A stretch of 61,455 bases of DNA from Comamonadaceae bacterium (GTDB lineage: Bacteria; Pseudomonadota; Gammaproteobacteria; Burkholderiales; Burkholderiaceae_C): assembly GCA_947450695.1 (NCBI GenBank), contig CANFWV010000014.1, positions 1 to 61,455 on the forward strand, written 5' to 3'. Below, piece by piece: positions 47,423 to 56,908 of this stretch. The position numbers and the translations under genes were made by a program. A model generated the notes under the pieces. The model had not been told where the DNA came from. It did no database searches and saw only the letters and a program-made list of their open reading frames with translations. How positions within the stretch are numbered: the stretch's first letter is position 1; every line of letters starts with the position of its first letter.

Positions 47423-48664
47423 TCAACCTCTATTTTTTATTTTAATATTTTCAAAAATATCACCTTGATTACGCAAGGATGAAATATGAGCAAGATAACG
47501 CATCAAATTAAAATATCGATCCGGGCCCAAGACAAATAATGTAAAGCGCAATATTTTATTTATTATTTTTATCTGCGGACCAAAAGACTTAATATCTCTA
47601 AAAATATTTCTGCGAAAAGTGACGTGGCGTGCACCAACCAATCGATGCGCCTTTCCAAACTGCATGACAGGCCCATCACTGCGAAAAGGATTCTGTTCAA
47701 CGTGAAAGGTACTTAACCTAAGTGCCGCATAAAATCGACGCAATGCTGGAGTAATGTAACTACCATCTTCAAAGTAGTCAAAGCTGTAGCGATAGCTCGA
47801 GAATTTCGCGGATGCATGAGCGCGAAGATCAGCCGCATAAGCTTCCGCCAGCAGCGTGAAATCTGGACGACTACCCACCCCGAAGCGGGTTTGTTTTTGT
47901 GCCACGACATCAGGCTCACGCTCACTGAACGAGCTGAAGTGAACAAAGCGTAACGGCGTCATTTCATTGACAAGCCAAACACCGTCATGTTGGCCTAACT
48001 CACGCTCATGCAAATTCCAAAAAGCGACATTGAGTCCAACGTTATGCAATATTTTTAGATGAGGAAAATAACAGGGTGCCAAACCAACCCACTTCTGATC
48101 AACACCCAAGCCCAATTGAGGTTCATAGAAACCATGTGCTAAACATCGCTCTGACCACCAGTCTAAAAATGCCATGCCCTCATCGCATCTCGAAACACCG
48201 ATGAAGCCTAAATTGAATGCTCCAAACTTAAGAAGTTCTAAATCATCAGGCTTTGATCCATCCAAAATTGGCGTATTACTATGAGGTGTGACAACAAGCG
48301 ACGCACCTCCCTGCAAGGCATCAAAGACGGGCTCTAAAGGCGCATAGACCTTGATATCTGGATCAAGGTACACGGCGAACTCGTGTGTCTGAAGCAACAT
48401 CTTCAATGCAGTCGGCTTCACATTGGTATTGAGCTCAATGACGTCATAACTGAAAGCGTGCTGCAAAAAATCAGGTATTAACAGATGTTCAGCCCAAATG
48501 ACAGTCAAACCCGGTCTGTCAATTTTTATCTCGCTGTTTTCCCTGTCAACCAAAACAATATACATGCTGTGGTCAGGATGATGCTCATGATAGGAATCAA
48601 TCAACACCAAAGCCTTGCCGATATAGTTAATCGAACAGATAGTGAGAGCGGCGTAAGAATTCAC
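47423..48664 (-). CDS. Putative GT-A glycosyltransferase
   Basis: A 413-residue protein with a GT-A-type core. The N-terminal LTICSINYIGKALVLIDSY and the metal-binding DxD-like YLDPDIKVYAPLE (about residues 99-111) are seen, followed by FNLGFIGVS, a GT8-like feature. The C-terminal about 130 residues are unassigned. The start is GTG (48664), overlapping the flippase stop. Codons and gaps are visibly richer in A and T than the rfb genes, suggesting separate acquisition. Confidence 0.78.
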   Translation of the reverse strand: MNSYAALTICSINYIGKALVLIDSYHEHHPDHSMYIVLVDRENSEIKIDRPGLTVIWAEHLLIPDFLQHAFSYDVIELNTNVKPTALKMLLQTHEFAVYLDPDIKVYAPLEPVFDALQGGASLVVTPHSNTPILDGSKPDDLELLKFGAFNLGFIGVSRCDEGMAFLDWWSERCLAHGFYEPQLGLGVDQKWVGLAPCYFPHLKILHNVGLNVAFWNLHERELGQHDGVWLVNEMTPLRFVHFSSFSEREPDVVAQKQTRFGVGSRPDFTLLAEAYAADLRAHASAKFSSYRYSFDYFEDGSYITPALRRFYAALRLSTFHVEQNPFRSDGPVMQFGKAHRLVGARHVTFRRNIFRDIKSFGPQIKIINKILRFTLFVLGPDRYFNLMRYLAHISSLRNQGDIFENIKIKNRG

Positions 48665-49959
48665 AAAAATACCCTTTTTCTCTGATACAAAATGAACAAG
48701 GCCAGTGCATCAAAAATAGTTCTCGCCGTCCACGCCATTGCGGCCCCCGTCAGTCCAAAAATATTCACTAGAAATAATAAAATTGGCAGATACAAAAATA
48801 ACTCAGTCATGTGCAAGACACCCGTTGGCTTCGCATAACCCATGGCGTGTAATGCAGTATAGGGGATATATCCAATACTATTCGCTAAAATACCAACCGA
48901 AAGAATAACGCAAAGAAGCCAGGACTGGCTCGCGAAATCTTCGGAAATAAATAGCTTCATCAATGGATACGCTGATATTCCCGCCACGATACAAACTATG
49001 GACATGAGCAGAGCAATAATTTTGACGCTTCTCCAGAATGTTCTTTCTGCCACACTGGCATCCGAGGTTTTATCGCGGGTAAGCCTCGGTAAAAGACTGG
49101 CACCAAGTGCAGCCGGCAATATCAATAACCGTACAAGAAACTCCAGAGGCACTGTGTAATAAGCAACCACAGCGGCACCCATCAAGTATGAAACGAAAAA
49201 TCTATCCGCATTCACTAACAATGGACTCACCAGATTTGTGACGGCCATCCACGCGCCAAAGGAAAATAGCCGCTTGCGTGTGCCTGGTGCTATGTCAACT
49301 TTCCAGAATTTTCCACTCGGCAACTTGCTCACCAGCCACGCGAGCAGTAGACAGCTCATGATCCTGGCACCGACCAGCCAGAGTGTGATGAAGACCAATG
49401 AAGGTCCATGCAATACAAACGCGATAAAAGGAAACAAAAATATGGATATTCCAAGGAGCATCCGAGCCAGATTACTGGCTTGAAAATTTTCGTACCCTTC
49501 CAGTGCCCCGCGCTGCCCCGCGCTTAAAGTCGCAAAAGGTATTCCAATAGCAGCCATCATCAGACTGAAAAACACCTCCTGATGTAGCGCCGGGGAAATA
49601 CCCAACCCTCTGTGACTCAAGGGGTAGGCGGCCAACAACAACACCACAGCTCCCAGCAAGCCTGTCAATATTGTAAATTCAAGTCCTGCTTTAATTGTTG
49701 ATGGAACATGAGCTTGTTTTTTTTCAGCTATATGAGATGCCACTTGCTGCGTTATTGCACGGCCAATTCCAAAATCAAACAAACTGAAATAACCGATGAT
49801 GGTCCAAATCAGCGTCAGAATACCGAATCGCTCGATGCCAAGACGATCTATAAGAAGTGGAATGGTGACCGCACCTATTGCCAGAGGAACGGCATTCCCT
49901 GCAATATTCCAAAGCGTACTTTTACTCAGCGACATAAATTTAATTTCGCTGACCTTCAT
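48661..49959 (-). CDS. Polysaccharide flippase (Wzx-like), first copy
   Basis: A 432-residue MATE/Wzx-type membrane protein with about 12 hydrophobic segments, opening LSKSTLWNIAGNAVPLAIGA. It would translocate the lipid-linked repeat unit. The start is uncertain: ATG at 49959 (weak GAGA site) or 49935; a frame to 50007 begins at TTG. Like the next gene it is AT-rich. It lies 57 bp past rfbC. Confidence 0.88.
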   Translation of the reverse strand: MKVSEIKFMSLSKSTLWNIAGNAVPLAIGAVTIPLLIDRLGIERFGILTLIWTIIGYFSLFDFGIGRAITQQVASHIAEKKQAHVPSTIKAGLEFTILTGLLGAVVLLLAAYPLSHRGLGISPALHQEVFFSLMMAAIGIPFATLSAGQRGALEGYENFQASNLARMLLGISIFLFPFIAFVLHGPSLVFITLWLVGARIMSCLLLAWLVSKLPSGKFWKVDIAPGTRKRLFSFGAWMAVTNLVSPLLVNADRFFVSYLMGAAVVAYYTVPLEFLVRLLILPAALGASLLPRLTRDKTSDASVAERTFWRSVKIIALLMSIVCIVAGISAYPLMKLFISEDFASQSWLLCVILSVGILANSIGYIPYTALHAMGYAKPTGVLHMTELFLYLPILLFLVNIFGLTGAAMAWTARTIFDALALFILYQRKRVFL

Positions 49960-50016
49960 GGTTTTCTCGGCTCGATTTCGCCCCATAACGGCAAGGCTTG
50001 CACCCAAGGTGACAGG

Positions 50017-50601
50017 TCATCTCTGGTTGCTTGAATTCAGCTTAGATTCAATGGGATAGGCTGATTTCAACAATTGCCCTTGTTGGTCTTTCACGGAAAG
50101 GCTCACTTGCGCGATGCCATGCAGAGCCAACGGCCATTCAATTCCAATATCGGCATCGTCCCAGGCAATACACCGCTCAAACTCCGGTGCGTAGTAGTCG
50201 GTGGTTTTGTACACAAAGTCGGCGCTGTCGCTCAGCACCAAGAAGCCATGCGCAAGGCCAGGCGGCACCCAGAGTTGTTTGTGGTTGTCTTCCGTGAGCT
50301 CAACGCCGACCCACCGGCCGAAAGCCGGGGAGTCTGGACGGACGTCAACCGCCACGTCAAACACTGCGCCGCGCACCACGCGTACCAACTTGCCCTGCGG
50401 CTGGGTGGACTGGTAGTGCATGCCGCGCAGCACGCCTTTGGCGCTGCGGCTGTGGTTGTCTTGAACGAACTGGTGGTCAGTGCCCGTAGCGTCGTTGAAG
50501 GCTTTTTGGTTGAAGCTTTCAAAGAAAAAACCGCGTGCGTCGCCAAACACTTTGGGTTCGATGATGAGCACGCCAGGGATGGCGGTTGGAGTGGTTTTCA
50601 T
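50017..50601 (-). CDS. rfbC: dTDP-4-dehydrorhamnose 3,5-epimerase
   Basis: A 194-residue cupin-fold epimerase, third step of dTDP-L-rhamnose synthesis. Seen are the [11 protein letters not shown] segment, [18 protein letters not shown] with the catalytic His, [18 protein letters not shown] and [15 protein letters not shown]. The ATG overlaps the rfbA stop by four bases. Confidence 0.96.
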   Translation of the reverse strand: MKTTPTAIPGVLIIEPKVFGDARGFFFESFNQKAFNDATGTDHQFVQDNHSRSAKGVLRGMHYQSTQPQGKLVRVVRGAVFDVAVDVRPDSPAFGRWVGVELTEDNHKQLWVPPGLAHGFLVLSDSADFVYKTTDYYAPEFERCIAWDDADIGIEWPLALHGIAQVSLSVKDQQGQLLKSAYPIESKLNSSNQR

Positions 50602-51500
50602 GAGGTGCCGCTGGTGACGCGTATTTCTTCGTGTAGCAAACGCAGCATGTACTGCCCGTAGCCGTTTTTAGACAGCGGCTGGGCCAGCTTTTCGAATTGT
50701 TCGGTGGTGATGAAGCCATTGCGCCAAGCGATTTCTTCGAGGCAGGCGATCTTCAGGCCCTGCCGGCGCTCCAGCGTGGCGATGAACTGACCGGCGTCCA
50801 GCAAGCTGTCGTGGGTGCCGGTGTCTAGCCAAGCGTAGCCGCGCTGCATGATCTGCACGTTGAGTTGGCCCTGGTCCAGATACGCTTGATTAACGGCGGT
50901 AATCTCGAGCTCGCCGCGGGCGCTGGGCTTCACCGCCTTGGCAATGTCAACCACCTGGCTGTCGTAAAAATACAGGCCTGTGACGGCGTAGTTGCTTTGC
51001 GGTTTGAGCGGTTTTTCTTCGATGCTGCTGGCTTGGCCTTGGGCGTTGAAGGCGACCACGCCATAGCGCTCGGGGTCTTGCACATGGTAGGCAAACACCG
51101 TCGCGCCCGAGGTCTGCGCATCGGCCCCGGCGAGCAGGGTCGTGAAGTCGTGGCCGTGAAAAATGTTGTCGCCCAAGACCAGCGCGCTGGGGGCGCCGTT
51201 CAGAAACTTTTCACCAATCAAGAAGGCCTGCGCCAAGCCGTCCGGGCTGGGCTGCACGGCGTACTGCAGGTTCATGCCCCACTGGCTGCCGTCGCCCAGC
51301 AGCTGCTCAAAACGCGGTGTGTCTTGCGGCGTGCTGATGATGAGCACGTCTTGGATGCCGCCCAGCATCAGCGTGCTGAGTGGGTAATAAATCATCGGCT
51401 TGTCATACACCGGCAGCAGCTGCTTGCTCATGGCCAGCGTGGCTGGGTGCAGCCGACTACCGGAGCCGCCTGCGAGGATGATGCCTTTGCGTTGGGTCAT
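50598..51500 (-). CDS. rfbA: Glucose-1-phosphate thymidylyltransferase
   Basis: A 300-residue RmlA enzyme making dTDP-glucose from glucose-1-phosphate and dTTP. It has the nucleotide-binding [20 protein letters not shown], the metal region [30 protein letters not shown], and [14 protein letters not shown]. Standard length; eight bases after rfbD. Confidence 0.97.
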   Translation of the reverse strand: MTQRKGIILAGGSGSRLHPATLAMSKQLLPVYDKPMIYYPLSTLMLGGIQDVLIISTPQDTPRFEQLLGDGSQWGMNLQYAVQPSPDGLAQAFLIGEKFLNGAPSALVLGDNIFHGHDFTTLLAGADAQTSGATVFAYHVQDPERYGVVAFNAQGQASSIEEKPLKPQSNYAVTGLYFYDSQVVDIAKAVKPSARGELEITAVNQAYLDQGQLNVQIMQRGYAWLDTGTHDSLLDAGQFIATLERRQGLKIACLEEIAWRNGFITTEQFEKLAQPLSKNGYGQYMLRLLHEEIRVTSGTS

Positions 51501-51508
51501 GTGTGTTT

Positions 51509-52429
51509 CTACTTCAGAATTTCGGCCAGCATACTGTCGACGCCATGCTGCCAGTCAGGCAAGTTGATGCCGAACGCGGCCTGCAGCTTGTAGGTGTTGA
51601 GGCGGGAATTATGCGGGCGCTGGGCAGCGGTGACAAAGGCGCTGGACGGCACGGGCGCAATCTCTTGCACGGCCCACGGCAAATCGGGCCGCAGCGCTTT
51701 GGCTTGGCTGATGACGTGGCTGGCGTACGCGTGCCAGTTAGTTTCGCCAGCGGCGACGAGATGGTAAACACCAGCGAGTGCATCTTGATTGGCGTTGAGC
51801 TTAGTTTTTTCAAAGACCTGTTGAATCGCCGCTGCGGTCACGCTGGCAATCAGCTCAGCACCTGTGGGCGCACCCCATTGGTCGTTGATCACCGTCAGGC
51901 GCTCTCGCTCTTGTGCCAGCTTGAGCATAGTTTTGGCGAAGTTACTGCCGTGTGCGGCAGACACCCAGCTGGTCCTAAATATCAAATGCCGGGTGCAGGC
52001 AGCCTGCACGCGCAACTCGCCTTCGAGCTTGGTTTGACCGTACACATTGAGCGGCGCGGTGGGGTCGGTCTCTTGCCAAGGCTCGGTGCCGCTGCCGTTG
52101 AACACGTAGTCGGTGCTGTAGTGAATCAGCCAAGCGCCCAAGGCCTCGGCCTCGCGGGCCAGCACGCCAGGGGCGTGTGCGTTGATAAGCCGGGCTTGCT
52201 CGGGCTCGCTCTCGGCTTTGTCGACAGCGGTGTAGGCGGCGGCGTTGACGATGACGTCGGGCCGCAACTGGCGGATGGTTGCAGCCAAGCATTCCGGTTG
52301 ACCGAGGTCGCCACAAAGCCCGTCGCTGCCTTGGGCACGGTCAAGCGCCACCAACTCACCCAAAGGTGCCAGCGTGCGCTGCAGCGCTTGGCCAACTTGG
52401 CCGTTTTTGCCTAGAAGGAGGATCTTCAT
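51509..52429 (-). CDS. rfbD: dTDP-4-dehydrorhamnose reductase
   Basis: A 306-residue reductase forming dTDP-L-rhamnose. It has the cofactor motif [27 protein letters not shown], and the catalytic YGQTKLEGE (Tyr, Lys). Three bases separate it from rfbB. The gene order rfbB-rfbD-rfbA-rfbC is common. Confidence 0.96.
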   Translation of the reverse strand: MKILLLGKNGQVGQALQRTLAPLGELVALDRAQGSDGLCGDLGQPECLAATIRQLRPDVIVNAAAYTAVDKAESEPEQARLINAHAPGVLAREAEALGAWLIHYSTDYVFNGSGTEPWQETDPTAPLNVYGQTKLEGELRVQAACTRHLIFRTSWVSAAHGSNFAKTMLKLAQERERLTVINDQWGAPTGAELIASVTAAAIQQVFEKTKLNANQDALAGVYHLVAAGETNWHAYASHVISQAKALRPDLPWAVQEIAPVPSSAFVTAAQRPHNSRLNTYKLQAAFGINLPDWQHGVDSMLAEILK

Positions 52430-52432
52430 AAA

Positions 52433-53497
52433 TCAGTCATTGGCGTATTGCGTTTGCACCCACTGCCGGTAAGCGCCGCTTTGCACGTGGGCGACCCAGT
52501 CTGGGTTGCTTAGGTACCAAGCGATGGTTTTTTGGATGCCTGTTTCGAAGGTTTCGGCGGGCTTCCAGCCGAGTTCGCGTTGGAGCTTGCTGGCGTCTAT
52601 GGCGTAGCGGCGGTCGTGGCCGGGACGGTCTTTGACGTAGGTGATCTGGGTGCTGTAGCTTTGGCCATCGGCCTTGGGGCGCATTTCATCCAGCAGGCTG
52701 CAGACGGTGTTGACGATGTCGATGTTGGGCTTTTCGTTCCAGCCGCCGACGTTGTAGACCTCACCCAAGCGGCCGCGCGCCAGCACTTCTCGGATGGCGC
52801 TGCAGTGGTCTTTGACGTAAAGCCAGTCGCGCACCTGCATGCCGTCGCCGTACACCGGCAGGGCCTTGCCTGCCAGCGCGTTGACGATCATCAGCGGGAT
52901 CAACTTTTCGGGGAAGTGATACGGCCCATAGTTGTTGGAGCAATTGGTGGTGAGCACCGGCAAACCGTAGGTGTGGTGCCACGAGCGCACCAAGTGGTCG
53001 CTGGCGGCTTTGCTGGCGCTGTACGGGCTGTTGGGCTCGTAACGGTGTTCTTCTGTGAAGGCCGGCGCCTCTTTGCCTAAAGAGCCATACACCTCGTCGG
53101 TCGACACATGCAAGAACCGAAACGCGGCCTTGGCGTCTGAGGGTAGCTCGCCCCAATAAGCCCGCACAGACTCCAACAACCGAAAGGTGCCAACGATGTT
53201 GGTCTGGATGAAGTCTTCAGGCCCGTGGATGGAACGGTCTACATGCGACTCCGCCGCAAAGTTCAGCACCGCACGCGGCTGGTGCTGCGCCAACAGGCTG
53301 GCGACCAAGGCACTGTCGGCAATGTCGCCCTGCACCAAGGTGTGGCGCGCATCACCCTGCAGGCTGGCCAGGGTTTCCGGGTTGCCGGCGTAGGTCAACT
53401 TGTCGAGGTTGATGACCGGCTCGTCTGACTGGGCCAGCCAGTCCAACACAAAGTTGCCGCCAATGAAGCCGGCGCCGCCGGTGATGAGAATGGTCAT
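52433..53497 (-). CDS. rfbB: dTDP-glucose 4,6-dehydratase
   Basis: A 354-residue extended SDR enzyme converting dTDP-glucose to the 4-keto-6-deoxy sugar. It shows [16 protein letters not shown], the [10 protein letters not shown] loop with catalytic Asp-Glu, [12 protein letters not shown] (Tyr, Lys), and [18 protein letters not shown]. It is the first gene of the rfb block; the promoter should lie in 53498-53716, where TTGGCT and TAATTG at 16 bp spacing are a weak candidate. Confidence 0.97.
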   Translation of the reverse strand: MTILITGGAGFIGGNFVLDWLAQSDEPVINLDKLTYAGNPETLASLQGDARHTLVQGDIADSALVASLLAQHQPRAVLNFAAESHVDRSIHGPEDFIQTNIVGTFRLLESVRAYWGELPSDAKAAFRFLHVSTDEVYGSLGKEAPAFTEEHRYEPNSPYSASKAASDHLVRSWHHTYGLPVLTTNCSNNYGPYHFPEKLIPLMIVNALAGKALPVYGDGMQVRDWLYVKDHCSAIREVLARGRLGEVYNVGGWNEKPNIDIVNTVCSLLDEMRPKADGQSYSTQITYVKDRPGHDRRYAIDASKLQRELGWKPAETFETGIQKTIAWYLSNPDWVAHVQSGAYRQWVQTQYAND

Positions 53498-53608
53498 GTT
53501 TTGTTTATTGCTAGAAGGCAGAAAGGTTGTGGTGCATCTTAGTTGGCAATTAGGTAAGCTGAACTTGCAGCCAAGGGGTGCGGATGCTGCGTCAAAGTCG
53601 GCCGCGTT

Positions 53609-53635
53609 GACGTGGTATTCGTAAATACCAACGTC
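53609..53635. promoter_or_regulatory. Inverted repeat between rfbB and hipB
   Basis: GACGTGGTATT (53609-53619) and AATACCAACGTC (53624-53635) form a near-perfect dyad (one bulge) with a 4-base loop CGTA. It lies in the divergent gap between rfbB and hipB, 34 bases before the hip -35 box. It may be the HipB operator or a structure in the rfb leader. Confidence 0.5.
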
Positions 53636-53668
53636 TTTAGATAAACCCGTACCAAAAACGCCCTCAAA

Positions 53669-53697
53669 TTGATCGTAAAAAAATACATTAAAATAAT
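53669..53697 (+). promoter_or_regulatory. putative promoter of hipBA with flanking GATCGT dyad
   Basis: TTGATC (53669-53674) and AATAAT (53692-53697) are 17 bp apart in a very AT-rich stretch. GATCGT at the -35 and ACGATC at 53711-53716 next to the ATG form a widely spaced inverted repeat across the promoter, a layout typical of autorepressed toxin-antitoxin operons. Confidence 0.5.
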
Positions 53698-53716
53698 AAA
53701 ACTCGAATTAACGATC

Positions 53717-54058
53717 ATGAAAGTCAATCAATCCTCAATGCTCTCCTCGCTCCAGTTGGAGGAATGCACCCGCCTTGGGCGGCTGCTGGCTCGCCTGCGC
53801 ATTGCCCGCAAGGTCAAGCAGACGGATGCCGCGCTGCGCTCTGGCCTTTCGCGCAACACCGTCTATCGGCTGGAGAAGGGTGACCCGGGCTTGGCGTTCG
53901 GGCAGGTCCTGCGCTATTTAGAGGCCATCGCGCCGGGAAGCACCTTGTTGGAGCTACTGTCCGAGGCAGACCCGGCGTTACTCGCTCTGGCAACGCGGGA
54001 GAAGACGCACCGCGTGCGCGACATGAGCATCGCCGAGCTCAAAGAACTCGAGTTCTGA
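53717..54058 (+). CDS. hipB: HipB-like antitoxin, Xre-type regulator
   Basis: A 113-residue protein with an Xre helix-turn-helix at about 17-72 (LGRLLARLRIARKVKQTDAA, then GLSRNTVYRLEKGDPG) and an acidic C-terminal tail. It is followed after 13 bp by a HipA-type kinase gene, so it is the cognate antitoxin and autorepressor. I chose the ATG at 53717; upstream codons to 53669 would overlap the promoter. No good ribosome-binding site is seen, so a short leader is possible. Confidence 0.88.
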   Translation: MKVNQSSMLSSLQLEECTRLGRLLARLRIARKVKQTDAALRSGLSRNTVYRLEKGDPGLAFGQVLRYLEAIAPGSTLLELLSEADPALLALATREKTHRVRDMSIAELKELEF

Positions 54059-54071
54059 AAGGACAACCAAC

Positions 54072-55418
54072 ATGGCTGCCAAAGAACTGAAACTGATGGT
54101 CTTCGCCCATTTGGCTTCGAATTGGGCACCTTGTGGCCAGCTGCTATTGACTGAGGAGGGTCCAAACGTCCTCGCGTCCAGCTTTGCCTACGGCCTGAAC
54201 TACGCACGCCGCAGCGACGCGCTCGATGTTGACCCGCTGAGCCTGAGCCTGCGTGACCGCGCCGGGGTGATGGGCAAACGACTGCTACCGGCCAACGGCC
54301 GGCCTCTTTTTGGCGGCATCCGCGACGCCGCGCCGGACTCCTGGGGGCGCCGCGTTATAGAGGCCAAGCTCAAGGTGCCGGCCAATAGCCTGCCCGAGTC
54401 GCAGTACCTGCTGCACGCCGGCAGTGACCGAGTCGGTGCGCTCGATATCCGTGAGTCCATCCACGACGAACCGACGCAGGGCAGCAACGGCTCTCATGAG
54501 CTGGCGCATCTGATGGAGGCGGCTGAGCGCATCGAAGAGGGGCTGCCGATTCCGGCGCACCTTGAAGCCATCTTCAGGGACGGCACAGCGCTTGGCGGTG
54601 CCCGGCCCAAGGCCTCGGTGCGGGACGAGCACGGTGTGCTGTGGCTGGCCAAGTTCTCCAGCCGCAAGGACAGCTTCGACATCCCGTCTATCGAATGCGC
54701 CGCACTGCGCTTGGCCGCCGCCGCAGGACTGACCGTACCGCCGGTGCAAGTGCGCACGGTAGGCGCACGCAACATCATGCTCATCCGCCGCTTTGACCGC
54801 TACTGGGCCGAGCCGGGCCAAGCGCTGGGCCCCGAGGACGACCTGCTGACGACGCAGCCGGGCAACAGCAAATCAGAGCACCGGCTCGGGTTTGTCAGCG
54901 GTCTCACGTTGGTCGGCTGCGACGAGACCGAGTCGCCAACCAAGGCCTACAGCGACCTCGCGCAGGCGGTGCGCAAGCACTGCCACCCCAGCGTCATCCG
55001 CGCGGACAATGCAGAGCTGTTCAGGCGCATGGTCTACAACGTGTTGGTCAGCAATGACGACGACCACCTGCGCAACCACGGCTTCACATGGGAGCCGCGA
55101 CTTGCTGGTTGGCGCTTGAGTCCGCTCTATGACGTGCTGCCGCGTGCGAGCCACGCTACGGAGCGCTTCCTGCACCTAGGCCTCGGGCCGCAGGGGCGTC
55201 TGGCCACGCTTGACAACGCGCTCGCCGCGCCTGAGATGTTCAGCCTGTCGCGGGCTGCGGCCTGCGAGATGACGGCCAGCATCTGGCGCGTCGTGCGCGA
55301 GTGGCGGGGCTACTTCGAGGGCTTCGGCGTCCCGGCCGCCGAAATCGAGAAGATTGCGCCTGCGTTTCGCCACCTCGACGACGTCTCTTCGCCAGCGCTG
55401 CGCAAGCTCCTGCCCTGA
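54072..55418 (+). CDS. hipA: HipA-like serine/threonine kinase toxin
   Basis: A 448-residue HipA-family kinase. HipA proteins phosphorylate targets such as glutamyl-tRNA synthetase and cause growth arrest. Seen are the N-subdomain (about 10-130), the Gly-rich loop GGARPKASV (about 175-183), a lysine strand WLAKFSS, the catalytic NDDDHLRNHGF (Asp330, Asn335), and the metal Asp354 in LSPLYDVLP. All key residues appear intact. It converges on the YjjJ-like gene with 34 bp between the stops. Confidence 0.93.
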   Translation: MAAKELKLMVFAHLASNWAPCGQLLLTEEGPNVLASSFAYGLNYARRSDALDVDPLSLSLRDRAGVMGKRLLPANGRPLFGGIRDAAPDSWGRRVIEAKLKVPANSLPESQYLLHAGSDRVGALDIRESIHDEPTQGSNGSHELAHLMEAAERIEEGLPIPAHLEAIFRDGTALGGARPKASVRDEHGVLWLAKFSSRKDSFDIPSIECAALRLAAAAGLTVPPVQVRTVGARNIMLIRRFDRYWAEPGQALGPEDDLLTTQPGNSKSEHRLGFVSGLTLVGCDETESPTKAYSDLAQAVRKHCHPSVIRADNAELFRRMVYNVLVSNDDDHLRNHGFTWEPRLAGWRLSPLYDVLPRASHATERFLHLGLGPQGRLATLDNALAAPEMFSLSRAAACEMTASIWRVVREWRGYFEGFGVPAAEIEKIAPAFRHLDDVSSPALRKLLP

Positions 55419-55452
55419 CGTTGCCGAACCGCATTCAAACAGCCCCTCAAAA

Positions 55453-56823
55453 CTAAATACCCAGCCGCTCAACTTTCATGCTGGCGGCAGCTATATGAGC
55501 GCTCAAGCTGTCAAGGCAAGGCGTAAACCGATTTGAAAATTGGCCATCTGCCTTGATCCGTGCCAAGTACGCGTTGGCTAGGCTGAGCGCGCGCCGCCAG
55601 ACTAGAGGGCCAACAGCCGCATGCAAGGTTGCTGGGTTCAACGTGTCCGTCAATGCGCCGCCCGAGCGTGGCTGAAACCCCATGGGCAGCATGTCATAAG
55701 CCGGTGCCAATGCATCAAGGCGGTCATAAGGCCGCCCATGCGCGCTGACAAACGACAGATTGCCGTGGTGCATATCGGTATTGCCAATCAGCGTGCCAAA
55801 GGCATACAACAGCGCCGCACCCTCATGGGCTTCCGTGTCGATGAGCCCCGCTGCGGCCAGCGTCGCCGTCACCACTGGCCACGGCGATCGAGCCATGCCG
55901 GCAAATTCAGCATCTACGGCGGCGAGAGAAAACACACCGCAACGGCCCCGCACGCCCACTCGGTCAAAGCGCTCAACCTCTAGGAACCGCTGGCCGCCGT
56001 AGTCGATGACTTCAGAGCGTGCAGCAGCCACTCCAGCCGCGGAAAGAGTCTGCAAGGCGTGGTGCTCGGCCAGCAGCAAGTCCCGCCAGCGCTCGGTGAT
56101 GGCGTTGTCTTCGGGCAGTGTGAACTTGACAATCTGGTGGCTGCAGCCAGTTCCGGTTTCAGTTTGAGTTTCTGAGTAGGCAGCAAATTTGGGTTGCTCA
56201 CCAGCGGCTGACGACCAGCTTTCTCCGGTACTCGCCACCTCATTGGCTAGACGCGCATAGGCTTCGCCTTTTTGATGCAGCGAGATGGCCGTTGGGTCTT
56301 CTGCGTTAACGAAGCGGTCACGCGCAAGGTCCCCCAAGAGAATGTTCCCAACCGCGTCATGGCCATGGGCCAGCAAGGCACGCAGGGCTTGAGCGTCAGA
56401 CCACTCTGCAATGCTCGCCGGCAGCCCTAGGGCCTGCGCATGCCTGGTTGCATAGGCGCGCCCCATGAATCCCTGAGGCCGCATGTCCAGTAGCCACCAC
56501 GGAATGCCCTGGCTGTGCAGGGACGTCCCATCCTCTTGTTGCATCACATACCCGTCATCGCGCACAGGGACCAGCAGCCCCAAGCATTTGATTTTGCCGT
56601 CAGTGTCGACACGATAAACGGGGATATCGACCAAGCCCCTTACGGTGTCTCGCAGGGCGTAGTGAATAGATCTTGCGTTGCGAACACGAACGACATCAGC
56701 CCCCATCGCGGCCATCGTACGCGACAGTGTTGGCTGGCTGATGGCGACTTCTTCTAGCAGCTGCTTGGCCGCCATGGGTCCCCTGGCTAGCAGTATTTGG
56801 ATTCGTTCAGCATGTGAAGTCAT
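55453..56823 (-). CDS. YjjJ/HipH-like HipA-family kinase with fused winged helix
   Basis: A 456-residue protein with an N-terminal winged helix (about 1-58; VAISQPTLSRTMAAMGADVV) fused to a HipA-type kinase domain. It keeps the loop GEQPKFAAYS (about 208-217), the catalytic GNTDMHHGN (Asp350, Asn355) and metal Asp377 in LAPAYDMLP. This matches the solitary E. coli HipA homologue YjjJ (HipH), which carries its own DNA-binding domain. No antitoxin gene lies beside it. Four GTGAAT-type repeats at exact 12-bp spacing precede the start and suggest autoregulation by its winged helix. Confidence 0.87.
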   Translation of the reverse strand: MTSHAERIQILLARGPMAAKQLLEEVAISQPTLSRTMAAMGADVVRVRNARSIHYALRDTVRGLVDIPVYRVDTDGKIKCLGLLVPVRDDGYVMQQEDGTSLHSQGIPWWLLDMRPQGFMGRAYATRHAQALGLPASIAEWSDAQALRALLAHGHDAVGNILLGDLARDRFVNAEDPTAISLHQKGEAYARLANEVASTGESWSSAAGEQPKFAAYSETQTETGTGCSHQIVKFTLPEDNAITERWRDLLLAEHHALQTLSAAGVAAARSEVIDYGGQRFLEVERFDRVGVRGRCGVFSLAAVDAEFAGMARSPWPVVTATLAAAGLIDTEAHEGAALLYAFGTLIGNTDMHHGNLSFVSAHGRPYDRLDALAPAYDMLPMGFQPRSGGALTDTLNPATLHAAVGPLVWRRALSLANAYLARIKADGQFSNRFTPCLDSLSAHIAAASMKVERLGI

Positions 56824-56827
56824 GGGT

Positions 56828-56869
56828 GTGAATAAAACTGTGAATGAAAAATTGAATTTTATGGTGAAT
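56828..56869. repeat. Four 12-bp-spaced GTGAAT iterons upstream of the YjjJ-like gene
   Basis: GTGAAT occurs at 56828-56833, 56840-56845 and 56864-56869, with TTGAAT at 56852-56857. The units are exactly 12 bp apart, separated by AT-rich hexamers. The array begins four bases from the start codon and covers the leader or promoter of the YjjJ-like gene. Confidence 0.75.
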
Positions 56870-56883
56870 TCAATTTCGCAGTT

Positions 56884-56908
56884 CTAGGCGGATGACTTGT
56901 CTACCTAG
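56884..56908. repeat. Imperfect inverted repeat at the end of the GT4 gene
   Basis: CTAGGCGGA and TCTACCTAG are complementary at 7 of 9 positions around a 7-base loop. The element overlaps the stop codon of the glycosyltransferase gene and lies upstream of the YjjJ-like gene. No T-run follows, so its role is unclear. Confidence 0.35.

Noticed and set aside
51503..52414. 303-codon plus-strand frame opposite rfbD
   Set aside because: It is antisense to a gene with intact catalytic motifs, and has no ribosome-binding site or domain.
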